DNA of 26,879 bases from DAOUBP01 sp964513075 (GCA_964513075.1 CAZELR010000060.1:1-26879); one strand, 5' to 3'; shown: positions 18,401-25,833, counted from the first letter of the stretch. Made by a program: numbers and translations. Notes: generated by a model from the letters alone, not told the origin.

Positions 18401-18746
18401 TGCAAAAGCGGTGATGGAAACGAGTAGGCGGTTTGTCTGCGCCTCAGCGAGTCCGGGACGGTGCAAGCCGGATGCATAGGCCCTGCCGAAAATCCTTCCG
18501 GAGTTGCGACCCGAACAACCCGCACGAGGTTCAGTAGACGTCGCCGGGTGCGCCCGTTAGCGTGCAGAGGCGTGTTGGCGCCTCATGAGTGAGCCATTGC
18601 GAATTGCGAATTGCGAATTGCGAGTTTGAGCTTGGGGCCTCGCAAATCTGCAATCCGAAATCGAAAATCCGCAATCGGTTAAGCGGGGTGGTATCGCGGG
18701 AGCAACGCTCTCGTCCCCAGTGTGGGATGAGGGCGTTTTTGTTTGG
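18401..18746 (+). promoter_or_regulatory. T-box riboswitch, isoleucine specifier
   Basis: The 5' part shows GTGATGGAAACGAGTAG, GAGTCCGGGACGGTGCAAGCC and CCGAAAATCCTTCCGGAGT, which follow the Stem I pattern of T-box leaders. The specifier is ATC (18492-18494, in the GAA-N-ATC context), an isoleucine codon. The T-box is GGGGTGGTATCGCGGG (18686-18701); TGGT pairs with a tRNA end ACCA. The terminator is CGCTCTCGTCCC (18706-18717) with GGGATGAGGGCG (18724-18735, two G-U pairs) and TTTTT. Uncharged tRNA-Ile would favour read-through. The core has TATCGCG where ACCGCG is usual. A 7-base repeat block lies in the linker. Confidence 0.9.
18598..18680 (+). repeat. 7-base repeats inside the T-box linker
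   Basis: TGCGAAT three times and TGCGAGT once (18598-18625) in register, then after a gap GCAAATC, TGCAATC, CGAAATC, GAAAATC, CGCAATC-like units (18652-18677). The block lies between Stem I and the antiterminator. Sixteen bases at 18652-18667 recur exactly inside ileS at 22183-22198. Confidence 0.9.
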
Positions 18747-18846
18747 NNNNNNNNNNNNNNNNNNNNNNNNNNNNNNNNNNNNNNNNNNNNNNNNNNNNNN
18801 NNNNNNNNNNNNNNNNNNNNNNNNNNNNNNNNNNNNNNNNNNNNNN
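18747..18846. other. assembly gap of 100 N
   Basis: Exactly 100 N, the customary placeholder for a gap of unknown size. The 55 bases before it are identical to the 55 after it, so the true distance is probably zero with an overlap. Any reading frame crossing it is meaningless. Confidence 0.97.
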
Positions 18847-18901
18847 TATCGCGGGAGCAACGCTCTCGTCCCCAGTGTGGGATGAGGGCGTTTTTGTTTG
18901 G
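18847..18901 (+). repeat. second copy of the T-box terminator region, probably an assembly duplicate
   Basis: These 55 bases equal 18692-18746 base for base (T-box core, terminator stem, T run, TTTGG). A 55-base exact overlap is what a k=55 assembly graph leaves between neighbouring contigs. Confidence 0.9.
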
Positions 18902-18915
18902 CGCGTATTTCGTGG

Positions 18916-18943
18916 TTTCGTCATTCGTCCTTCGTCATTCGTC
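18916..18943 (+). repeat. four heptamers of the ATTCGTC type before alaX
   Basis: TTTCGTC, ATTCGTC, CTTCGTC, ATTCGTC in register between the terminator of the T-box leader and the alaX start codon. Confidence 0.85.
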
Positions 18944-18965
18944 GACTTACTGCTTTGAGGTTGCC

Positions 18966-19685
18966 ATGACAGAGCTTCTTTATCAAACTGATAGTTACCT
19001 GCGCGAGTTCAGCGCTGCGGTCGTTGGGGTAGACGCCGAGGGCGGCCGCGTGGCATTCGATCGCACGGCGTTTTACCCGGGTGGTGGTGGGCAGCCGAAT
19101 GACACAGGCACGTTGGCTTTTGGCGGCGCGATCGTCCAGGTGACGCAGGTCAAGAAGGAGGGGGACCTGGTGTGGCACTGGCTCAGCGGCGGATTGCCCG
19201 CCGAAGGCCAGTCTGTCACCGGGACCATCGAGTGGTCTCGTCGCTATGCACTGATGCGGACGCATTCCGCACTGCACGTGCTGTGCGGGGTGGTATGGCG
19301 CGACTACGGCGCACAGGTCACCGGCGGCAACATGGATCCGCTGCAGGGGCGCATGGACTTCGAGTTCGCCACCCTGCGCGGCGAGCTGGTGGGCGAGATC
19401 GAGGCCAAGTGCAATGCCGAGATCGCGGCCGCGCGTGACGTGCGCGTGCGCATCCTGCCGCGCGAAGAGGCGTTTCAGATTCCCGATTTGATTCGTACCA
19501 AGATCAACCTACTGCCCGAGGGAATCAAAGAGGTCCGCATCGTGGAGCTTGTTGGTCTCGACCTCCAGGCGGACGGCGGCACGCACGTGGCCAATACGCG
19601 TGAGATTGGATGTATCAAGGTGGTCGACTATAAGTCGAAGGGTGCTATCAACAAGCGGATCTACATCGAAGTGGTGGACAAGTAG
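18966..19685 (+). CDS. AlaX-type tRNA editing hydrolase
   Basis: The product has 239 residues, matching stand-alone AlaX proteins related to the editing domain of alanyl-tRNA synthetase. They hydrolyse mischarged tRNA, classically Ser- or Gly-tRNA-Ala. TAFYPGGGGQPNDTG (about 34-48) is the family entry motif. The zinc site shows HSALH (H100, H104) and DGGTHV with H207. D203 stands where most family members have a Cys (CGGTHV); whether it still binds zinc is open. ATG 18966 has GAGG upstream. It is the first gene behind the isoleucine T-box, 37 bases ahead of ileS, so its supply follows tRNA-Ile charging. Its tRNA target cannot be told. Confidence 0.88.
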   Translation: MTELLYQTDSYLREFSAAVVGVDAEGGRVAFDRTAFYPGGGGQPNDTGTLAFGGAIVQVTQVKKEGDLVWHWLSGGLPAEGQSVTGTIEWSRRYALMRTHSALHVLCGVVWRDYGAQVTGGNMDPLQGRMDFEFATLRGELVGEIEAKCNAEIAAARDVRVRILPREEAFQIPDLIRTKINLLPEGIKEVRIVELVGLDLQADGGTHVANTREIGCIKVVDYKSKGAINKRIYIEVVDK

Positions 19686-19722
19686 ACAAGGAAATTACGC
19701 AATTATCCCGTGAGGTGATCTC

Positions 19723-22700
19723 ATGCCTAAGTTTAAAGAAGTCTCTCCTCAAGTAAACCTGCCCGAGATGGAACAGGAGGTCTTGCGCTTCTGGCAAGAG
19801 GCCGACGTGTTCGCCAGAGTCCAGGCGCAGACCGCGGATGGCCCGCGCTACGTCTTCTACGAGGGTCCGCCTACGGCCAACGGTCGGCCTGGCATCCACC
19901 ACGTGTTGGCGCGTGCGTTCAAGGATATCTTCCCGCGCTACAAGACCATGCGCGGCTACTTTGTCTCCCGTAAGGGCGGTTGGGACACTCACGGCCTGCC
20001 GGTCGAGCTGGAGGTAGAGAGGAAGCTGGGATTCTCCGGCAAGAAGGCTATCGAGGATTACGGGGTCGCGCCCTTCATTCAGAAGTGCCGCCAGAGCGTG
20101 TACGACTATGTGGAAGATTGGGAGAAGCTCACCGCTCGCATGGGTTTCTGGGTGGATCTGCCCACCGCTTACTGGACGTTGACCAACGACTACGTCGAAT
20201 CGCTGTGGTGGATTCTCAAGCAGTACTGGGAGCGCGGCCTGATCTACCAGGGCTATAAGGTGGTGCCCTATTGCCCGCGCTGCGGCACGCCCCTCAGCAG
20301 CCATGAGCTGGCGCAGGGCTATAAGGAAGGCACCGTCGACCCCAGCGTCTACGTCCGTTTCCCGCTGCGTGACCGTCCCGGCGAATACCTGTTGGTGTGG
20401 ACCACCACGCCCTGGACGCTGCCCGGCAACGTGGCGGTGGCGGTCGGCGAGAATATCGACTACGTCCTGGTCGAGATCGGCGAGGACAAGTTGTGGCTGG
20501 CAGAGGCGTTGCTCGGTGCAGTCTTTGCCGAGCATGTCACGCACGTCGAAATTCTGCGTCGTGTTAAGGGGCGTGACCTGTTGGGATGGCATTACAAACC
20601 GCTGTATACGTTCTTGGCCGTATTGCAGGATTACTGTTACGTCATCCCTGGCGACTTTGTCAGCACCGAAGATGGCACAGGGCTGGTGCACATCGCGCCG
20701 GCCTTCGGCGCCGACGACATGGCCGTAGGCCAGAAGTACGGTCTGCCCACGCTGATGACCGTGGACGCGCAAGGCCGCTTTATCGATGCGGTGACACCAT
20801 GGCGCGGCATCTTCGTCAAGGACGCCGACCCGCTCATCCAGCGTGAGCTGACCGACCGCGGGCTGATGTTCAAGCAGGGCGGCTACGAGCACACCTATCC
20901 GTTCTGCTGGCGCTGCGACACGCCGCTGCTCTACTACGCGCGCAGCACCTGGTTTATCAAGACCACGGCGCTCAAGGAGCAGTTGGTCGCCAACAATCAG
21001 ATGATCAACTGGGTGCCCGAGCACATCCGGGATGGCCGGTTCGGCGAATGGTTGGAGAACAATATTGACTGGGGCCTGGCGCGCGAACGCTACTGGGGCA
21101 CGCCGCTGCCATTCTGGGTATGCGATAACCCGGACTGCGACCACAAGGAGTGCATCGGTTCGGTGAGTGAATTGAATGCCAAGACCGGACGCCGCTTCAT
21201 GCAGCCGAAGTACCTGGCGCAGCAGCGCGGTCAGTGGCCTGATCCTGCGCAGCCTGATGCCGAGCCGCTGGATCTGCACCGCCCGGCCGTGGACGATTTG
21301 ACGTGGCCCTGCTCGAAGTGCGGCGGAACGATGCACCGCGTGAACGAGGTGGCGGACGCCTGGTTTGACTCTGGTTCGATGCCCGTGGCTCAGTGGCACT
21401 ATCCTTTTGAGAATCGCGAGGTCTTTGCTGAGCAGTTTCCAGCTGACTTCATCTGCGAGGCTATCGACCAGACACGCGGCTGGTTCTATACGCTGCATGC
21501 GGTCAGCACCCTGCTGTTCGATCAATCGTGCTTCAGGAATGTCATCTGCCTGGGGCACATCATGGCCGAGGATGGCAACAAGATGTCGAAGAGCCGCGGC
21601 AATATCGTGGATCCCTGGACAGTGTTCAACCAGCACGGTACAGACGCCACGCGCTGGTACATGTACACGGCCAGCCCGCCTGGTAACGCGCGCCGTTTCT
21701 CGGGCAACTTGGTGCGCGAGGCCGCGGGCAAATTCCTGCTGACGCTGTGGAACAGCTATAGCTTCTTCGTCACCTATGCCAATCTGAACGACTTTGACCC
21801 GGCTGCAACGGCCGTGCCGCTGGCCGAACGCTCGGTGCTCGATCGTTGGGTGTTGGCCCGCTTGAACGCGCTGGTCGGCGAGGTCACGGCCGCGCTTGAA
21901 ACGTACGACGTCACTGGCGCCACCCGGCCCATCTCCGACTTCGTCGATGAGTTGAGCAATTGGTACGTACGCTTATCGCGACGGCAATTCTGGAACGTCG
22001 ACAGCGGTGCTGACAGCCAGCGCCTCAGCCTGGCCGCGCATCAGACGATGTACGAGGTGCTGGTGACGCTGAGCCAGCTCCTGGCGCCGTTTACCCCGTT
22101 CATAGCAGACGCGATTTATCGCAACCTGGTCGGTTGTGGCACAGAAAGCGCTCCGCAGGCGGAAAATCGAAATTTGCAGTCTGCAAATCTGCAATCCGTT
22201 CATCTTTCCCAGTGGCCCGGTGCCCAGTCCGCGTACGCAGACGATCAGCTTGTGGCCGATATGGCGCTGGCCCAGAGAGTGGTCAGCCTGGGTCGTGCCG
22301 CGCGGGAGGGCGCCAGCCTGAAGCTGCGTCAGCCGTTGGCCGAGGCAATCGTCGGCTTGCCCACCGCCCGCGAAGCCGGCGCAGTGCTGCGCCTGGCCGA
22401 TGCGGTGATTAAGGAGGAGTTGAACGTCAAAACGCTGCGGACGGTGACAGCCAACAGTGACCTGGTCGATGTCGCGATCCATCCACTGCCCAAGCAGCTC
22501 GGCCAAAAGTACGGTCGCCGGTTCCCGGCCATCAAGGTGGCCCTACAGGCGTTGGACCCGCTGGTCGTTGCCGCGGCGGTCGAGCACGGTCAGCCGGTCA
22601 CCGTGACCCTGGACGGTGAGGATGTCGTGGTGCTGCCGGATGAGGTGCAAGTGCGCAAGAGCCCCAAAGCAGGCCTCGCCGTGGCCGAAGATGCCGGCTA

Positions 22701-22998
22701 CCTGGTGGCCATCACCACTGAACTGACCGACATGCTGCGCTGGGAGGGCTGGGCCCGCGAGATCACGCGTAACATCCAGGAACTGCGCAAGAAGAGCGGA
22801 TTCGAAATCAGCGATCGCATCCGTACGACAGTCCAGGCCAGTCCGGCATTGGACCTCATGTGGCAGAACTTTGGCGCCGAGATTGCCGGCGATACACTCT
22901 CGGTCTCTTTTGTCCAGGCCGCGCCGGAGTCGGGCGCGTTTACTGCGGAACTCAAGTTGGATGCGGAGGATGTGCTGCTGGGTGTGCGCAAGGCGTAA
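19723..22998 (+). CDS. ileS: isoleucyl-tRNA synthetase, type 2
   Basis: The product has 1091 residues, somewhat longer than typical for the type. 'EGPPTANGRPGIHHVLARAF' carries the HIGH-equivalent GIHH (57-60), and NKMSKS carries the KMSKS loop (620-624). 'GWDTHGLPVELEVERKLG' is typical of the eukaryote-like (IleS2) form, often less sensitive to mupirocin. A zinc-type CPRCG follows at about residue 184. The CP1 editing domain spans roughly residues 190-400, the anticodon-binding domain about 700-850. ATG 19723 has GAGGTGATC upstream. Residues about 814-825 (ENRNLQSANLQS) are encoded by a copy of the short repeat also found in the T-box linker. Hairpins follow the gene. Confidence 0.97.
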   Translation: MPKFKEVSPQVNLPEMEQEVLRFWQEADVFARVQAQTADGPRYVFYEGPPTANGRPGIHHVLARAFKDIFPRYKTMRGYFVSRKGGWDTHGLPVELEVERKLGFSGKKAIEDYGVAPFIQKCRQSVYDYVEDWEKLTARMGFWVDLPTAYWTLTNDYVESLWWILKQYWERGLIYQGYKVVPYCPRCGTPLSSHELAQGYKEGTVDPSVYVRFPLRDRPGEYLLVWTTTPWTLPGNVAVAVGENIDYVLVEIGEDKLWLAEALLGAVFAEHVTHVEILRRVKGRDLLGWHYKPLYTFLAVLQDYCYVIPGDFVSTEDGTGLVHIAPAFGADDMAVGQKYGLPTLMTVDAQGRFIDAVTPWRGIFVKDADPLIQRELTDRGLMFKQGGYEHTYPFCWRCDTPLLYYARSTWFIKTTALKEQLVANNQMINWVPEHIRDGRFGEWLENNIDWGLARERYWGTPLPFWVCDNPDCDHKECIGSVSELNAKTGRRFMQPKYLAQQRGQWPDPAQPDAEPLDLHRPAVDDLTWPCSKCGGTMHRVNEVADAWFDSGSMPVAQWHYPFENREVFAEQFPADFICEAIDQTRGWFYTLHAVSTLLFDQSCFRNVICLGHIMAEDGNKMSKSRGNIVDPWTVFNQHGTDATRWYMYTASPPGNARRFSGNLVREAAGKFLLTLWNSYSFFVTYANLNDFDPAATAVPLAERSVLDRWVLARLNALVGEVTAALETYDVTGATRPISDFVDELSNWYVRLSRRQFWNVDSGADSQRLSLAAHQTMYEVLVTLSQLLAPFTPFIADAIYRNLVGCGTESAPQAENRNLQSANLQSVHLSQWPGAQSAYADDQLVADMALAQRVVSLGRAAREGASLKLRQPLAEAIVGLPTAREAGAVLRLADAVIKEELNVKTLRTVTANSDLVDVAIHPLPKQLGQKYGRRFPAIKVALQALDPLVVAAAVEHGQPVTVTLDGEDVVVLPDEVQVRKSPKAGLAVAEDAGYLVAITTELTDMLRWEGWAREITRNIQELRKKSGFEISDRIRTTVQASPALDLMWQNFGAEIAGDTLSVSFVQAAPESGAFTAELKLDAEDVLLGVRKA
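22162..22198 (+). repeat. short repeat element inside ileS, in frame
   Basis: GCAAATCTGCAATCCG (22183-22198) is identical to 18652-18667 in the T-box leader of the same operon. Just before it, ATTTGCAG-T-CTGCAAAT (22172-22188) is a perfect palindrome, and AAAATCGAAAT resembles the rest of the leader block. It keeps the reading frame. Confidence 0.8.
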
Positions 22999-23010
22999 TG
23001 GAGGCTAGCA

Positions 23011-23100
23011 GATGGAGAACGGAGGTTGGAAGTTCGAGCTCTCTCGGGCATCCGGCATCCAACCTCCAACTTCCAGCATCTAGCTTCCAGCTTCCAGTTT
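23011..23100 (+). repeat. heptamer repeats forming a hairpin behind ileS
   Basis: Six units in register, CCAACCT, CCAACTT, CCAGCAT, CTAGCTT, CCAGCTT, CCAGTTT (23059-23100). The left part holds the reverse complement: GGAGGTTGGA (23021-23030) pairs with TCCAACCTCC (23058-23067). T-rich sequence follows from 23098, so it may end ileS transcripts. Confidence 0.8.
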
Positions 23101-23187
23101 TTCGCTTCTTGCAGTACAATGATGCGGACGATGCTCAGAGGCATCGCGTCGATGACGTGGAGCAAGGGCGCTTCTGAAGGATGTTGT

Positions 23188-23535
23188 ATGTTATCACCGG
23201 AGAGAATCGAACGCCTGCGCGGCTATCTGCTGGAGCAGCAGGCCAGCTTGCGGCAAGAACTCATCAGCCTGTCTGATGCGGCTCAGGAGTCTAACCTTGG
23301 CCTGGGCAATCATATGGCCGATGATGGCACCGCGGCTTTCGATCAGGCGGCCACCGTATCGTTGCACCGAGGGCACCAACTTTCCCTGGAGCTTGTCGAC
23401 CGCGCCCTTCAGCGTATTGCTGCCGGGACTTACGGCCATTGTGAACGTTGCGGCGTCGAGATCGATTTCGCTCGTTTGAAAGCTATGCCTCAGGCGATGC
23501 TGTGCATGTCGTGTCAGCGCCAGGCTGAGATGTGA
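23188..23535 (+). CDS. DksA/TraR-type C4 zinc finger protein
   Basis: The product has 115 residues. A helical N-terminal part (about 1-80, likely coiled-coil hairpin) is followed by a four-cysteine zinc finger: C85-x2-C88 and C109-x2-C112 around 'GVEIDFARLKAMPQAMLC'. DksA-type proteins reach into the secondary channel of RNA polymerase. Short relatives outside Proteobacteria are often of unknown task, and the Asp pair that DksA uses at its coiled-coil tip is not obvious, although 'MADDGTAAFDQA' lies in that area. ATG 23188 has GAAGG upstream. lspA begins right behind the stop codon, so the genes are co-transcribed. Confidence 0.88.
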   Translation: MLSPERIERLRGYLLEQQASLRQELISLSDAAQESNLGLGNHMADDGTAAFDQAATVSLHRGHQLSLELVDRALQRIAAGTYGHCERCGVEIDFARLKAMPQAMLCMSCQRQAEM

Positions 23536-23544
23536 GTGTACGGA

Positions 23545-24084
23545 ATGAATCTGCGTCGAAATTCAGGCTCGGCCTTTGGACGTTGGTTTGTGATCGTGCT
23601 GCTTGCGGCCTTCGTAGTCGTAATCGATCAATGGACCAAGGGCCTGGTTGAGGCCAACGTGCCGTTGAACGGCGGTTTTGCCCCATTTCCGGCGTTGGCG
23701 AAATACTTCAACATCGTGCATTACACCAACACTGGGGCCGCATTTGGCCTGCTGCGTGATCAGCGGGCGATTTTTATCGCTATCCCCATCATTGTGATTG
23801 TGGCGGTTTTGGCTTATGCGCGCACTTTGCCCCCCGGGCACTGGGCAATCCGTGTTTGTCTGGGGTTTCAGCTCGGCGGTGCGGCCGGCAACTTAATTGA
23901 TCGTTTGCAGCACAGTGGGCGCGTGACCGACTTCCTCCTCTTCACGCTGCCGGTCGGTGATCGCCTGTACCAATGGCCGGCCTGGAATGTGGCGGACGGC
24001 AGCATCGTAGTCGGGACCATTGTGCTGGCCCTTCTGTTGCTGCGCATGGAGAACGTGGAGCCTGATCCGGAGACAGCACATTGA
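23545..24084 (+). CDS. lspA: lipoprotein signal peptidase (signal peptidase II)
   Basis: The product has 179 residues and removes signal peptides from lipidated prolipoproteins in the membrane, such as the binding lipoprotein at 5248. Four hydrophobic segments are visible. The conserved boxes are VVVIDQWTKGLVE, NTGAAFGLL, GGAAGNLIDRLQHSGRVTDFLLF with catalytic D119, and WPAWNVADGSIVVG with catalytic D151. GTG 23536, next to the upstream stop, would add three residues; I prefer ATG 23545, but neither has a strong ribosome binding site. The pseudouridine synthase gene follows 10 bases after the stop, as often seen for lspA. Confidence 0.95.
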   Translation: MNLRRNSGSAFGRWFVIVLLAAFVVVIDQWTKGLVEANVPLNGGFAPFPALAKYFNIVHYTNTGAAFGLLRDQRAIFIAIPIIVIVAVLAYARTLPPGHWAIRVCLGFQLGGAAGNLIDRLQHSGRVTDFLLFTLPVGDRLYQWPAWNVADGSIVVGTIVLALLLLRMENVEPDPETAH

Positions 24085-24094
24085 GGTGCGCGGG

Positions 24095-25123
24095 ATGGCA
24101 GTGGTGAGATCGGATGATTCAGCTTCGGAAGCCGGTCCGGCTTCCGAAGCTGTGTTTGATGAGCCTGGCGATGAGCTGCCGGGGGACGAAGCTGCAATGC
24201 TGGTCGTGCTCGCCGAGCAGGCAGGCGAACGGCTGGACAAGTGGTTGGCAGGTCAACTGACGGAGCGCTCGCGCGCCGAGGTGCAGCGCTGGATTGAGGC
24301 CGGGCTGGTGACGCGGGCGGGGCGGCCGCTGCGGGCCAGCACCAGGGTCGCGCCGGGCGATACGATCACTTTTGAGGTGCCGCCAGTCGAAGACCTCGAT
24401 GTCGAGCCTGAACCGATCCCCCTGGACGTGCTCTACGAAGATGACGACCTGTTGGTGATCGACAAGCCGGCCGGCATGGTGGTGCATCCTGCCGCCGGCA
24501 ACTGGCACGGCACACTGCTGAACGCCGTCCTCTATCATTGTCCCAATCTGGAAGTAGGCGGCGCACATCGGCCTGGCATCGTGCACCGGCTGGACAAGGA
24601 TACCTCGGGCGTCATCGTGGTGGCCAAGAACGACGCGGCGCAGCGCAGCCTGCAAGGGCAGTTCAAGGCGCGGCAAGTGCACAAGACCTATCTCGCGCTG
24701 GTATTTGGTCAGATCGTGCCGCCGCAAGGGGAGATCGACGCGGCCATCAGTAGGGATGTGCGCGACCGCAAGCGGATGGCTGTGGTACCGCTGACCCAGG
24801 GACGCCGCGCGGTCACGCGCTATGAAACGCTCGAGGTGTTCAAGTCCGGTGTCACCGGCGAGCGCTTGGCGTTGCTGGCCTGCCGGCCGCTCACCGGTCG
24901 CACGCACCAGATTCGCGTCCATCTGGCGCATGTCCGGCACCCGATCGTGGGCGATGAAATCTATGGCGCCCGTCGTAAACTGCCGGTGCCGTGTCCCCGC
25001 CAGTTCCTGCATGCGCAACGACTCGCCTTCCTGCTGCCTGGGACGGGGCGGGAAGTTGAGTTTGTCGCGCCGCTGCCGGCGGACCTCCAAGCGGTGCTTG
25101 ACAGGCTGAGGCTGGGGGATTGA
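24095..25123 (+). CDS. RluA/RluD-family ribosomal RNA pseudouridine synthase
   Basis: The product has 342 residues. An S4 RNA-binding domain (about 46-95, 'RLDKWLAGQLTERSRAEVQ') precedes the catalytic domain with GIVHRLDKDTSGV and the catalytic D167; 'GRTHQIRVHLAHVRHPIVGD' is the second family box. It probably makes pseudouridines in 23S rRNA; the exact site is not certain. ATG 24095 has GAGGTG six bases upstream, overlapping the lspA stop. The N-terminal tail (about 1-40, acidic) is partly encoded by a perfect 33-base palindrome. A later in-frame ATG at 24197 would leave the palindrome outside the gene. It converges on tdk with one base between the stop codons. Confidence 0.93.
   Translation: MAVVRSDDSASEAGPASEAVFDEPGDELPGDEAAMLVVLAEQAGERLDKWLAGQLTERSRAEVQRWIEAGLVTRAGRPLRASTRVAPGDTITFEVPPVEDLDVEPEPIPLDVLYEDDDLLVIDKPAGMVVHPAAGNWHGTLLNAVLYHCPNLEVGGAHRPGIVHRLDKDTSGVIVVAKNDAAQRSLQGQFKARQVHKTYLALVFGQIVPPQGEIDAAISRDVRDRKRMAVVPLTQGRRAVTRYETLEVFKSGVTGERLALLACRPLTGRTHQIRVHLAHVRHPIVGDEIYGARRKLPVPCPRQFLHAQRLAFLLPGTGREVEFVAPLPADLQAVLDRLRLGD
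24120..24152. repeat. perfect 16-bp inverted repeat with a one-base loop at the start of the pseudouridine synthase gene
   Basis: CAGCTTCGGAAGCCGG (24120-24135), T, CCGGCTTCCGAAGCTG (24137-24152). It encodes the repeated residues ASEAGPASEA. It resembles a palindromic REP-like unit inserted in frame. Confidence 0.9.
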
Positions 25124-25124
25124 C

Positions 25125-25724
25125 CTACGCTTGCAGCGCTTCCGGCCGCCCCGGCACCGAGTGGCACTCCCGGCAGCGCGCCTCGTACACCTCGCTCGCG
25201 CCCACCAGGATCACCGGATCGTCGTAGTTCGCTGGCTGCCCGTTGATCAGCCGTTGGGTCCGGCTGGCCGACGCGCCGCACTGCACGCAGATGGCGTGCA
25301 GCTTGTCCACCATCTCCGCTTCAGCCATCAACAGCGGCATCGGGCCGAACGGCTCCCCCCGGAAGTCCAGATCCAGCCCGGTGATGATCACGCGCAGGCC
25401 CCGGTCGGCCAGCAGACGTGCAACGTCTGCCACCTGCCAGTCAAAGAACTGCGCTTCATCGATGGCCACCACGGTGGTCGTGGGGCTTAGTTTCTCGATG
25501 ATTTCGCGGGCCCGCTCGATGACCTCGGCTTCCTTCTGGCCCCCATCATGTGACGCTACCTGCGAAAGCGCGTAGCGGTTATCCAGTTTGGGTTTGAATA
25601 CCTGTACGCGCTGACGTGCAATCTCAGCGCGGCGTACGCGCCGGATCAACTCTTCGGTTTTGCCGCTGAACATGCTGCCGCAGATGATCTCGATCCATCC
25701 GCCCTGGGGTTGAAAGTGGGGCAT
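25125..25724 (-). CDS. tdk: thymidine kinase
   Basis: The product has 199 residues, normal for the type II (TK1-like) enzyme that phosphorylates thymidine for salvage. The P-loop is GSMFSGKT (16-23), the DEAQFF box has the catalytic E90, and two zinc pairs are C146-x2-C149 and C184-x2-C187. I chose ATG 25724, with GAGG six bases upstream; GTG 25730 is the alternative. It is the last gene of the minus-strand cluster rplU-rpmA-rpmE-tdk, but a hairpin with T run lies between rpmE and tdk, so it may depend on read-through. The C-terminus after C187 is short. Confidence 0.96.
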   Translation of the reverse strand: MPHFQPQGGWIEIICGSMFSGKTEELIRRVRRAEIARQRVQVFKPKLDNRYALSQVASHDGGQKEAEVIERAREIIEKLSPTTTVVAIDEAQFFDWQVADVARLLADRGLRVIITGLDLDFRGEPFGPMPLLMAEAEMVDKLHAICVQCGASASRTQRLINGQPANYDDPVILVGASEVYEARCRECHSVPGRPEALQA

Positions 25725-25736
25725 GAACACCTCGGA

Positions 25737-25833
25737 TTGGACACTGGATGCTGGATACTCGATATTAAAAGTGGGAAATGAAAAAGCTGGATACCGGCGA
25801 GTTGTCAGTATCCAGCTTCTAGTATCTAGCTTC
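25737..25833. repeat. heptamer repeats between rpmE and tdk
   Basis: CAGTATC, CAGCTTC, TAGTATC, TAGCTTC (25806-25833) run in register, with the inverse family (CTGGATG, CTGGATA) at 25744-25758. The first unit is the same heptamer that forms the array at 6614-6662. Confidence 0.85.
25776..25818 (-). terminator. intrinsic terminator behind rpmE built from repeat units
   Basis: On the minus strand AAGCTGGATAC (25818-25808) pairs perfectly with GTATCCAGCTT (25794-25784) over 13 bases, then TTTCATTT. It lies 20 bases behind the rpmE stop. Confidence 0.65.

Noticed and set aside
18531..19685. Open frames crossing the N run
   Set aside because: They translate unknown bases and a duplicated contig end; alaX starts at 18966.
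19648..21636. 662-codon open frame on the minus strand
   Set aside because: It is antisense to ileS and alaX, whose motifs are complete; no ribosome binding site or recognisable domain.
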